Assembly (NCBI GenBank): GCA_026545225.1
Contig: CM048846.1
Location: 85,763,270 to 85,827,269 of the forward strand
Origin: Cornus controversa
Lineage: Eukaryota > Streptophyta > Magnoliopsida > Cornales > Cornaceae
Direction of reading: 5' to 3'
Length of the DNA stretch: 64,000 nt
Below the pieces are notes generated by a model, which was given only the letters and a program-made list of their open reading frames with translations, was not told the origin of the DNA and did no database searches. Made by a program: the position numbers and the translations under genes. This document shows, piece by piece, positions 1 to 9,237 of this stretch. The stretch's first letter is position 1; the number at the start of each line of letters is the position of its first letter.

Positions 1-591
1 TCGAGTTTGATTATTCCGAGGTTGAAAAGGGTTGAAGAAACCGCAAAGATTGCTGATTTTGGGCTTGCTATGAAGATTGCAAAGAAAAGAAGTGATAAGT
101 TGAGGGGCACAGCTATGTATTTGGCACCTGAGTCGGTTCGTCATCAAGAATACCAGCCTCATTCGGATATTTGGGCACTTGGGTGCACTGTGTTGGAGTT
201 GATTAAGGGGACAACACCATGGCATTGCGACCCACATACCGAGCCTTGTGCTCTTTTGTTTCGCATTGGTTGGGGAAAAAAACTGCCGGAAATTCCAAGT
301 TGGTTGTCTGAAGAGGCGAAAGACTTCTTGGAGAAGTGTTTGGTCGATGATCCGAAGTCGCGATGGTCTGCCGACATGCTCTTAAGCCATCCCTTTGTTT
401 CATCTATGGACTGTATTACTAAGGATGTTAAAGAAGAAAGAAGCAAAGTTTTTTCACTCTTTGTTTCATCTATGGACTGTATTACTAAGGATGTTAAAGA
501 AGAAAGAAGCAAAGTTTTTTCAAGTGAAACAAGAAACGCAGCATATATATATATGATTAATCATCCCAGAGTTCATCAGTTGATCTTCTAA
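1..591 (+). CDS. MAPKKK-like protein kinase, C-terminal part (5' end outside window)
   Basis: The frame is open from base 1, so the gene enters from the left edge; about 196 residues are visible. Seen: the magnesium-binding loop KIADFGLA, the activation-segment end GTAMYLAPESV, the subdomain IX motif SDIWALGCTVLEL and the subdomain XI arginine in DPKSRWSADMLLSHPF. The HRD catalytic loop and ATP site must lie upstream. The spacing and wording resemble plant MEKK-class MAPKKKs of the MAPKKK17/18 type, which phosphorylate MAPK kinases in stress and ABA signalling (family knowledge). Oddity: directly after the kinase fold a 22-residue block beginning FVSSMDCITKDV occurs twice, from a 66-bp DNA duplication, and the frame then stops after a short tail. 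It could be a functional gene with a modified tail or a decaying copy; the visible kinase portion has no break. Confidence 0.8.
   Translation, partial: SSLIIPRLKRVEETAKIADFGLAMKIAKKRSDKLRGTAMYLAPESVRHQEYQPHSDIWALGCTVLELIKGTTPWHCDPHTEPCALLFRIGWGKKLPEIPSWLSEEAKDFLEKCLVDDPKSRWSADMLLSHPFVSSMDCITKDVKEERSKVFSLFVSSMDCITKDVKEERSKVFSSETRNAAYIYMINHPRVHQLIF
393..522 (+). repeat. 66-bp in-frame tandem duplication in the kinase gene
   Basis: Bases 393-456 recur at 459-522, offset 66 bp, with no mismatch seen. The unit encodes 22 residues starting FVSSMD, so the reading frame is kept. The exact identity suggests a recent event. It spans the junction between the last kinase helix and the C-terminal tail. 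Confidence 0.93.
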
Positions 592-1319
592 TTAAACCAT
601 ACAAGATTATGTGGAAGAGAGGGCTTAACAGACAACAACATGAAGAACAACCCCTTTGCAAGAAGAGAAAAAGAACAATGGAAGAAGAGGTCCAGGAAGC
701 ACAACAACAGCCCAATACGACATACTATCAACTTTTCTGGGGAGTAAAGAGAATTACAGCAGTATATGGTTCAAGGGATGATGACAATTTGTCTTTGGAA
801 TTATTGTGGTGATTTATATGTCTTGGAGGCCAAAGGCCAACGAGCTTATCCAAAGTTTTGCTCTTATTGATTCTGTTCCTAACTTTTTTATTTCTAATCT
901 TTTTTGTTGCTAATTAACTTTGGTTCATGATATGGCTTTCCTCTGTGAGCCTTTCATCTGTGATGGACTTTGTCCCCCTGTTCTGTGTATTAATTCCTTC
1001 TTCTTCTATACAAATTTACCCTTTACAGAGTATGAAAGGGGCATACCCCCTGTATATTAACTCAAAAAACCATGGGCTGTTAGCTATACAATTATTAAAG
1101 ACTTCCAAAATCTTCCACCCAATGTGTGATGGTGGAGAGTGAAAATGCAGTAGGGGTTGCTAGCATTCAGCTTGGAAGTAACTTGACCAAGTAGTTAACT
1201 TTGGTTTTTTGTGATTGTAAGTTGTGGTTTTTATCAGAGCAAGAATAAGAAAATATACAGTTATTAAAAAACCTTATATGATATTATAGTGTGCTTAATT
1301 TGTAAGTGGTTTAATGCTT
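592..1319. other. 3' flank of the kinase gene, no clear gene
   Basis: A 67-codon ATG frame lies at 609-812, in another frame from the kinase, with a basic KKRKR patch and a Gln/Glu-rich stretch. It may be the displaced former C-terminal tail of the kinase or chance. The rest is AT-rich and looks like 3' UTR or intergenic DNA. Confidence 0.4.
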
Positions 1320-1470
1320 GAACAACAGTAACATTAGTGTGTGTGAGTCGGAGCCTCACAACAGTCACTTTGTTAAATAATAATGGTTAGGTCGGTCTCA
1401 AACCATCCCTCCCTCCTGAGATCCTACTGTAATGGGCCAGAACCGGGTAATGTTCCTTAATGTCCTAATT
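1320..1470 (+). mobile_element. Degenerate SINE-like copy
   Basis: The block around GGAGCCTCACAACAGTCACT and AATGGTTAGGTCGGTCTC matches, in opposite orientation, the tRNA-derived element at 2866-3028 (shared CAGTCACTTT, AATGGTTAGGT and CCTCCCTCC..GATCCT words). Its tRNA-like head is decayed: box B reads GAGTCGGAGCCTC. The limits are approximate. Confidence 0.5.
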
Positions 1471-1949
1471 TGCAAGACTTGGTTATATGATCTTAGTCTG
1501 GGGCTCTGAATGCCAAAGAACTCAATGTGAGGAGGTTAATGGTTGAGACACTTGAAAAGACAATAGTGTATATATAAGGTGATATTTGGTAAGAAGAACG
1601 CAAGCCAATTAAACTCTTTCCACTAAGGTTTTTGTTAATGTAAACCAACAATAATAGTTTTAAACTTGCTCATGTATAAATCTCTGATAATGACTTTAAA
1701 CTGGTTTATGTATTTATAAATTATAAGAACTAAAGAATTGTGAAGTAAGCCATGTAGCAAAAAACAAAATACCATTCTATTAAGACAGTCCAAAATTATT
1801 ATTGAAAGCGAAAATAAACACACTGCATGCATTTTCCTGCAACCTCAAGAGATGGCCTTCGTTTGACAAGGCGTTTTGAGTCAACAGTAACATTGTTCCA
1901 AAGTAAGAAATGCCAAACTTTATTCTAAAGATAAGAGTCTCATGGGATT
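1471..1949. other. AT-rich intergenic stretch
   Basis: No coding region, RNA gene or repeat was recognised here. Confidence 0.5.
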
Positions 1950-2146
1950 TCAAAAACAATTCCTCACTTCTTTACATGTCTTCCATTCCCTTCTGCCTTC
2001 CTCTTACCCTTAGCCTTTTCCTTGCAGGTAGTCTTGTGTCATGCCATCAGCAGGATTGGCTTAAACAGAACAATTTTCAGCAGCAGCCTTGCCTTTCGAT
2101 CCTTCTGCTGGCATTTCTACGAAGTCTTTATAAGTGAGTTTCCCCT
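1950..2146 (-). other. Possible 3' exon(s) of the minus-strand MBD-like gene
   Basis: After a TTGTAG acceptor (minus strand) the sequence reads KLTYKDFVEMPAEGSKGKAA and then a stop. A second, shifted frame just downstream reads a strongly basic tail KEKAKGKRKAEGNGRHVKK ending in TGA. Lysine-rich, nuclear-signal-like tails suit a chromatin protein, and the strand agrees with the MBD-like exons at 9.2 and 12.2 kb. The link is inference; the two frames need an intron or mean decay. Confidence 0.25.
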
Positions 2147-2865
2147 CTACAATACACAATTGAACGCACATCATAAGCAAGGGAACAACAAATAAAATAG
2201 GAGCAAATCGATATCCAACCACAAACATCTTTTATTTGAGCATTCAAATGCCAAACTTGTGTCATGAGATCCAACGCAAATGATACAAGAATTCGAGAGC
2301 AAGATATTGGGTGCTTTCTGAGTAAATTTTGTTCTTTTGCTATTTGAAATCTTTGATAAAATTCAATTATAACACCAGTAACTTCCTCAGTTCCCAAAAA
2401 TTACTTGGAAACATAAATACAAACATGTGAGTAGGGATTATTTCAAAAGATCAAAATCAAGTCTAGACAAATAAATTGGCATGAAACCAATACAGGGTCT
2501 AAGCTCCAAAGTTCAATCTGACTATCGTATACTTCTTTGCTTCATTAGAATAAAATCATTTGACATTCATGAAACAAAACCATGGACGAAAGAAGTCAAA
2601 AATATAAGTCAACCAAGCATAGACTATATTTTATTATCAATTATAAAAAATTCATTAAATAATATCCGTCCAACACATATACAAGAAACAAATCAAAAGG
2701 GTAAAAATTGGCATTCCCGTACCAGCCAATAGCATTCCACGTGACTTTAATTTTTCCTAACTCGTCATAGATTTGATCAATCAGGCATATAAAGATAAGG
2801 GTTGTACAGGAATTTCTTCAAAGTAACACACTTATACACCTGTTCTATTATAGTTGTTATAAAGG
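2147..2865. other. Intronic or intergenic stretch
   Basis: A 90-codon minus-strand open frame at 2128-2397 (ending in TAA) has no recognisable domain and may be chance or part of an intron of the MBD-like gene. Nothing else was recognised. Confidence 0.35.
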
Positions 2866-3028
2866 GCATTATACAGTTCTGGTCCCCCCATGGCAGGATC
2901 CTACGGAGGGAGGACTCAAGACAAACCTAACCATTAGTATTTTCAAAAGTGACTGCTCTGAGGCTTGAACTCGCGCCAATAGCATCAGTGCTCAACTATT
3001 TTACCATTGAACCAAGCAACGACACTCT
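2866..3028 (-). mobile_element. tRNA-derived SINE
   Basis: Read on the minus strand, it starts with a tRNA-like promoter: box A TGGTTCAATGG, and about 35 bases later box B GAGTTCAAGCCTC, close to the Pol III consensus GGTTCGANTCC. A non-tRNA body follows that is shared with the copy at 1320-1470. No tRNA cloverleaf can be completed. The 3' end is not sharp. Confidence 0.6.
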
Positions 3029-3532
3029 TCTACTATGGTTGTCATGCATGCCAAATATCAAATTGATCAAAAGATAAAAGCCATCTACAATTAAATTTTA
3101 ATTTTTTTGTTACAAAGTTGTAAATTGAACTTGTTTTAAAATTGTGGTATGTATGGAATTACTCACTCTAATTAATTGTGATATCTAGCATGCATGGGAA
3201 CAAGCACAAAAATCCAACGGTGGGCTCCTCAAAATCCATATCTTCAAAACTTGAGTAAGAGTAGTTCTATAATCTGGAGGATTATAATCATATCTTCCCA
3301 ACTCGGCCATACTCATCGTGATTGTCATGCACGACCAATTTAAAGTAAATCATATATGGTTAGTATCCAGTCCATATACACAGTTCTTTTATTATTGCCA
3401 ATGTAAAATCTACATGGCATCTTCAGCTAGCCACATGATCTCTCCACGTTAATCAAGGGATATTTCCCTTGATTAATGACAAAATATTAAAAAAAAAAAA
3501 TTATGTAACAAAAACAATCTTAAGCAAAATAA
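3029..3532. other. AT-rich sequence left of the copia insertion
   Basis: No gene seen. Contains poly-A and poly-T runs and the short perfect hairpin AATCAAGGGATATTTCCCTT at 3451-3472. Confidence 0.5.
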
Positions 3533-3537
3533 GAGTT

Positions 3538-3722
3538 TGTTAGAGAGTTTGGGTTATTGGGCTTCTTGTATTAAGGGCGTTTTTGTCTTCTTACTCTTTT
3601 TCTCTATTATTGAAGAGAATATAAAGGTTTTGTATTAGGTCTGAGAGAGACACAATAATATACAGAGACTTTTCTTCTCCTCCTCTTATAAACCCTAACA
3701 CACAATTAGATCAATCTCAACT
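3538..3722 (+). repeat. 5' LTR of the copia element
   Basis: Begins TGTTAGAGAG and ends ATCTCAACT, 185 bp. Preceded by target duplication GAGTT. Matches the 3' LTR except one C/T change and a shorter CTT/CTC tract. Confidence 0.93.
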
Positions 3723-3734
3723 TGGTATCAAAGC
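3723..3734 (+). other. Primer-binding site of the copia element
   Basis: TGGTATCAAAGC directly follows the 5' LTR. It is one base from TGGTATCAGAGC, the sequence complementary to the initiator methionine tRNA used by most plant copia elements. Confidence 0.9.
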
Positions 3735-4338
3735 CAGATCAAGACCTAGAATTCATTCCTATTCACTTGGACAACATCAGAGAGGAGTGAAGTCAGCATA
3801 CAGGTGCTGACGTCATCATTTACAGGTCAAGAACCATACAATCTGGTTCGCCTAAATTTTCTAAGAATTATGGTGGTGTTTATTTCGTGATTTGAAGCAG
3901 ATTGATAGGAGTTTTCAATTTTTGAAACTTTTTCTGATTTTGGGTCTCGTTTTTTTCGATCTGCAATTTGAAGGCTTTCCAGTTGATTTTGTTGGTTCGA
4001 ATCCATCCTATGGGTGTCGTCTAGACCTAGAAAGGGCTCGGTTGGTGGTTGTTGGTTGATTTAATGAGTTTTTGAAGTGTTTTTCGTCCAAGTGGAGGTT
4101 CGGCTGTAGCATGTGGCCTCTGTCCCGTGCGTATGCTGCTGTTTCATGTTTGTTTTGACTGCTGCAGATGTTGTGGAGATTTGGGCATGACCAAATTAGA
4201 TAATCCCTTGTCTCTTTGATCGAATCTGATTCCAATTTGCTCCTTTAACTAAATTTTTGGTTCATCTTCAGTTTTTCGGATTGTTTTCTTTATTTAAATT
4301 GTTCTTCTTGAGTTGTTTAGTGAATCTGAAATATAATC

Positions 4339-7300
4339 ATGACTGATAATCAACCACAACCTGTCAAGACTGATGATATGCCTCGGTCAATTACCTCAGA
4401 AAGATTGAATGGTCTTAATTACCTTGCTTGGGCTCATGCTGTGCAAGTTTTTCTTCGTGGACGAAAGAAAATTAAGTATTTAACGGAAGAACTTCCTGCA
4501 GACACGAAGAAACATGAGGATTGGATTTGTGAGGATTCCATTGTTATGGGATGGTTGTGGCATAGTATGGACTCCAATATTGTCTCAATTGTTGCTTTTT
4601 GCGATTCCTCTAAGAAGATTTGGGAGTCTCTTGCCGAATCGTTTTCACAACAAAGTAATGTCTCTCGGGTGTATGAGAAGATTTTTGCTTCTAGACAGTC
4701 CGGAAAATCTTTGTCCGAGTATTACAACATGCTTAAGAATTTGTGGGATCAGTTATTGCAGTATCGTCCGTTTACCACTGATTTAAAACAACAGAAGCGT
4801 TATTGGGAAGAGTTTATGATTGCTTCGTTGTTGTCTGGTTTGGACTCTAATCTCCGTGGCTTTAAAGATCAGATTCTTGCTAGCGAGAAATTGCCCACTG
4901 CTGCTAATGCATATTCTCGCTTATTGAGGTCTTCCTTAGGGCAACATTCCATTGTGCCTCCTTCTGAGTCGTCTGCCTTAGTCTCTAGCGGCGGTGGTTG
5001 TGGTAATTCTCGTGGTAGCTTTCGTGGTGGTCGTGGCAGTCGTGGCTTTCGTGGTGGTTTCCGTGGTGGCGGTCGTTCTAGTGGACGTAGTGACAGGAAA
5101 TGTGATCATTGTGGTGGTACCAATCATACTAAACCTTATTGTTGGATGAAATATGGGAAGCCAGATTATGTGCATCATGTCACCGAGAGTATTTCACAGC
5201 CACTGCAACCTAGTACAACTCGTGGACATGTAGCTTCTGATTCTGGTTCTCTGGATGCACTCACTACTCAACTTAGCGAGTTGATTCAGAAACTACAAAC
5301 TGCTCTTCCATCCACCTCCACTGCCCTTCCATCTACTGCTACCTTAGCCAATTCAGGTAATATTACATGTGTGGCTCAATCCTCTTCTTCTTGGGTCATT
5401 GATTCCGGAGCGAGCTTGCATATGTCTGGTAACTCATCTCTTTTCTCTGCTTTAAAACCTATTAACCATCACATTGTTCTAGCTGATGGTTCTTCTAGGC
5501 CCGTTCTTGGAAAAGGTTTCCTTCATCCCACTAATTCATTGTCTTTATCATCCAGTCTATATGTTCCTAATTTTTCTTTTAATTTGCTTTCTGTGAGTCA
5601 ATTGACTAAAACCTTACAATATTTTATAACCTTTTCTCCTACTGCTTGTGTATTTCAGGACCTCCGAACGAAGAAGATAATTGGTTTGGGGCATAAGAAA
5701 AACGGACTGTATTATTTGGATTCTGATGAACCTTCTTCGGTCGTGTCGTCGGCTTTGAGTGCTACAGTCTCTCCTCTTCAGTGGCATTTTCGTTTGGGCC
5801 ATCCATCATTGGCAAATCTGCGATTAACTATTCCCGGGTTGAGTCATGTGTCTGTTTTAGAATGTGAGGCTTGTCAGTTGGGCAAGCACCACTGTAGTTC
5901 CTTTCCGAGTCGTAGTCATAGTCGTCAGACTGAGTCTTTTGATGTAGTCCATACGGACATCTGGGGTCCTTCTAGAACTGTTAGTTTGAATGGATTTCTT
6001 TATTTTGTTATCTTTGTTAATGATTACTCTAGAATGACATGGTTATTTTTTATGAAAGAACAGTCTGAGTTATCTCGTATTGTTACAAAATTTTATAATG
6101 AAATTTTTCTTCAGTTTGGTAAGCGCATTAAATATTTTCGCTCTGATAATGCCTTGGAATATACACAGTCTATCATGGATTCTTTTTGTGTTGATCGTGG
6201 TATTATTCATCAGACTAGCTATGCCCATACTTCTCAACAGAATGGTGTTGCTGAACGAAAGTATCGCCATCTGTTAGATGTTGCCCATACCCTGTTATTT
6301 AATATGTCAGTACCCAAATAGTTTTGGGCATATGCGGTTCTTACTGCGTGTTATCTCATCAATCGTATGCCATCTGCTGTTGTGGGTAATCAGACTCCTT
6401 TTTCTCTTCTATATCCTAGTACCTCTCCATTTCAGCTCACTCCTCGTGTTTTTGACTGTCGCTTTTGCTCATGTTTTGGATCCTGGTCGTGACAAATTGT
6501 CTCCTCGTGCTCGTAAATGTGTTTTCCTTGGATACTCCCATACTCAAAAGGGATATCGATGTTACAGTCCCGAATCTAGTCGATACTATGTGAGTGCCGA
6601 TGTTACTTTTTTTGAATCTACTATGTTTTTTTAATCTTCTGGTCAACGTTTGTCTCTTGATCTTATCTTTGCTTGTCAGGGGGAGCCTTCCTCGTCCTCC
6701 CCACATTTGCCGCTACCCTTAACCTCCTCGTCTGATTCCTCATTGCCTTCTCATCCTCCACTGCAGGTTTATCAGCAATCTAGATCTCGGCCCGTTGTTT
6801 CTTTTGGTCCGGACACCACATCTTCTTCACCAGAGGTTCCTGATCCTCCATTACTCACTTCTTCTACTAATGATTTGCCCATTGCTCTACGTCGCGGTAA
6901 GCGTACTTGTACTCAGCATCCTATTACTAACTTTGTGTCCTATGATCGTATTTCTTCCTCTTTGCAAACTTTTGCTTTTACCCTGTCCTCTATTTCTGTT
7001 CCCTTCTCTTATTAACATGCTATCTCTGTGCCTGGATGGAATCACGCTATGGATAAGGAAATGAGTGCCCTTCACAAGAATCAGACTTGGGAGCTTACTA
7101 GTCTTCCTTCGGGAAAACAAACTGTTGGGTGTCGATGGGTCTATACTGTTAAATATCTTCTTGATGGTTCTGTTGAGCGCCTTAAGGCACGGTTGGTTGC
7201 CAAAGGGTATACACAGATGTATGGCGTGGATTACTTAGAGACTTTCTCTCCTGTTGCTCGCCTTAATTCCGTCCGAGTCCTTTTTTCTGTCGCAGTTTGT

Positions 7301-8536
7301 TGTTCTTGGCCTTTATATCAGCTTGATATAAAAAATGCCTTTCTTCATGGCAATCTCCAAGAGGAAGTTTACATGGCCCAACCTCCTGGTTATGTTGTTG
7401 TTGGTTCTGAGCACCTTGTTTGTAGACTGCGCAAGGCTCTTTACGGTTTGAAGCAGTCTCCACGTGCTTGGTTTGATAGATTCAGTGTTGTGGTCATTGC
7501 CTTTGGTTTTCAGCGTTCCACTTCTGACCATTCTGTCTTTATTCGTCGCTCTTCTGTTGCCATTATTGTGTTAATTGTTTATGTTGATGATATTATCATC
7601 TCTGGTAGTGACTCTATCGGTATTGCAGCCTTGAAACGACATTTGGGTCAACAGTTCTATACCAAAGACTTGAGTGTCTTACGCTATTTTCTTGGTATTG
7701 AAGTTGCCCGGTCTGCTCAAGGTATCTCTCTCTCTCAACGTAAATATGTACTTGACCTTTTATCTGAGACTGGTATGTTAGGTGCTCGACCTATTGATAC
7801 TCCTATGGACTCTACCGTGAAACTGGATGGTGAACAGGGGAAATTATTTATTGATGTTGGACGCTATCGTCGTTTGGTTGGGAATTTGATTTATCTCACT
7901 GTTACTCGTCCTGATATCACTTATGCTGTTAGTGTGGTTAGTCAGTTTATGCATGCTCCTCGTCTTCCCCACTTCGAGGCTCTTTGTCGTATTTTACGTT
8001 ATCTGAAAGGTGCTCCTGGGAATGGTTTGTTGTATAAACCCTCTTCCTCCATCTCCGTGACAGGCTTTAGTGATGCTGATTGGGCAGGTAGTCGCTCTGA
8101 TAGGCGTTCTACATCTGGATATTGCACGTTCGTTGGTGGTAATCTTGTTACTTGGCGCAGTAAAAAGCAAACTGTTGTTGCTCGTTCTAGTACTGAGGCT
8201 GAGTATCGTGCTATGGCTCACACTGCTTCTGAGATGTTGTGGGTTCGCTCTCTTCTTCAAGAGATGGGTGTTGCGGTTCCTACTCCTATGCCTATGCACT
8301 GTGATAACCAAGCCGCCATTTTTATTGCTAGCAATCCTGTTTTTCATGAGCGCACCAAGCATATTAAGGTTGATTGTCATTTTATTCGTAATTTGTTGAT
8401 GCAAAAGTAAATTGTTACCCCCTATATTTGTTCCGACGATCAGTTGGGAGATATTTTTACGAAACCATTAGCACGTGGTGCCTTTCAGAGATTGTGTTTC
8501 AAGCTGGGCATGTTCAATCTGTATGCTCCAGCATGA
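4339..8536 (+). pseudogene. copia gag-pol polyprotein, disrupted
   Basis: One ancestral frame ending at the TGA at 8534-8536. Order: GAG with N-terminal MTDNQPQPVK and a Gly/Arg-rich stretch; CCHC zinc knuckle CDHCGGTNHTKPYC; aspartic protease WVIDSGASLHMSG; pre-integrase zinc motif beginning WHFRLGHPS; integrase core with DIWGPS and the conserved QQNGVAERK; reverse transcriptase with QLDIKNAFLHG and active site YVDDIIISG; RNase H with DADWAGS and SSTEAEYRAMA. Breaks seen: TAG at 6319, a small frame-shifting deletion near 6459, TAA at 6632, TAA at 7013 and TAA at 8408. The 4339-6321 and 7028-8410 stretches are long open frames. The element cannot make a full polyprotein; it probably moved using proteins supplied by another copy (inference). 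Confidence 0.93.
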
Positions 8537-8543
8537 GGGGGAG
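8535..8543 (+). other. Polypurine tract of the copia element
   Basis: GAGGGGGAG abuts the 3' LTR and overlaps the end of the polyprotein frame; it primes plus-strand DNA synthesis in this class. Confidence 0.85.
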
Positions 8544-8737
8544 TGTTAGAGAGTTTGGGTTATTGGGCTTCTTGTATTAAGGGCGTTTTTGTCTTCTTAT
8601 TCTTTTTCTCTATTATTGAAGAGAATATAAAGGTTTTGTATTAGGTCTGAGAGAGACACAATAATATACAGAGACTCTTCTTCTTCTTCTTCTTCTCCTC
8701 TTATAAACCCTAACACACAATTAGATCAATCTCAACT
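8544..8737 (+). repeat. 3' LTR of the copia element
   Basis: 194 bp, same ends as the 5' LTR, followed by target duplication GAGTT at 8738-8742. Longer than the 5' LTR by 9 bp of CTT repeats. Confidence 0.93.
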
Positions 8738-8742
8738 GAGTT

Positions 8743-9237
8743 ACTTGGTAAAATATTAAAAATTTGACTCTTTTGCCTAAGAGAACTTATCATGCATGAC
8801 AAAAAGAAATACAAATGTAAAATATAGTTATTTTAGAAAGCTTTCTTTGTAACCTGAGTGAGCAAGGAAACATATAATGGTAAATGCAAGGAACTTTCAA
8901 ATGCCACCAAGAACCCAATGAGAAAATTGTCAAAAAACAAAAAACAAAAAACTAGGATATTTCACAAATGAAATGTGAAAAACAGCAAAACACCAAAGCC
9001 ATCAAGCCAAAGACAGTGAAAAGAAGGGGGGGAAATATGCACCACTGCATACAATAATAGGTTCCTGGTATTTTTAAACATTGAAACTTTTGTTACACGC
9101 TCTAATTTTCATTGTTCACTTCTTAGGTAATATTTCCTTGGAGAAATTTTGAATGGAATTGTAAGATGACAATTTTTGAATAAAATAGAAAAATATTAAA
9201 GGCAAAGAAATGAAGATGACAAAATGTTCAAACTCAC
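8743..9237. other. AT-rich stretch right of the copia element
   Basis: No gene recognised; probably intron of the minus-strand MBD-like gene. Confidence 0.4.

Larger units (their letters stand above)
3538..8737 (+). mobile_element. Ty1-copia LTR retrotransposon, full length but defective
   Basis: The element has short LTRs (185 and 194 bp), a primer-binding site directly after the 5' LTR, a polypurine tract directly before the 3' LTR and gag-protease-integrase-RT-RNase H order, which defines Ty1-copia. The 5-bp target duplication GAGTT flanks it (3533-3537 and 8738-8742). The duplication places the LTR ends at TG...CT rather than the usual TG...CA; CT ends are a known minor class. The LTRs differ by one substitution plus a CTT-repeat length change, so insertion was recent, yet the coding region is broken in several places. 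Confidence 0.95.

Noticed and set aside
2128..2397. 90-codon minus-strand open frame as an exon of the MBD-like gene
   Set aside because: No splice acceptor fits its start and no motif is recognised, so only the more downstream basic tail was kept as a weak candidate.
6319..7015. Stops and frameshift in copia pol as programmed recoding
   Set aside because: There are several stops at unrelated places, with no slippery site or readthrough context; simple decay fits better.
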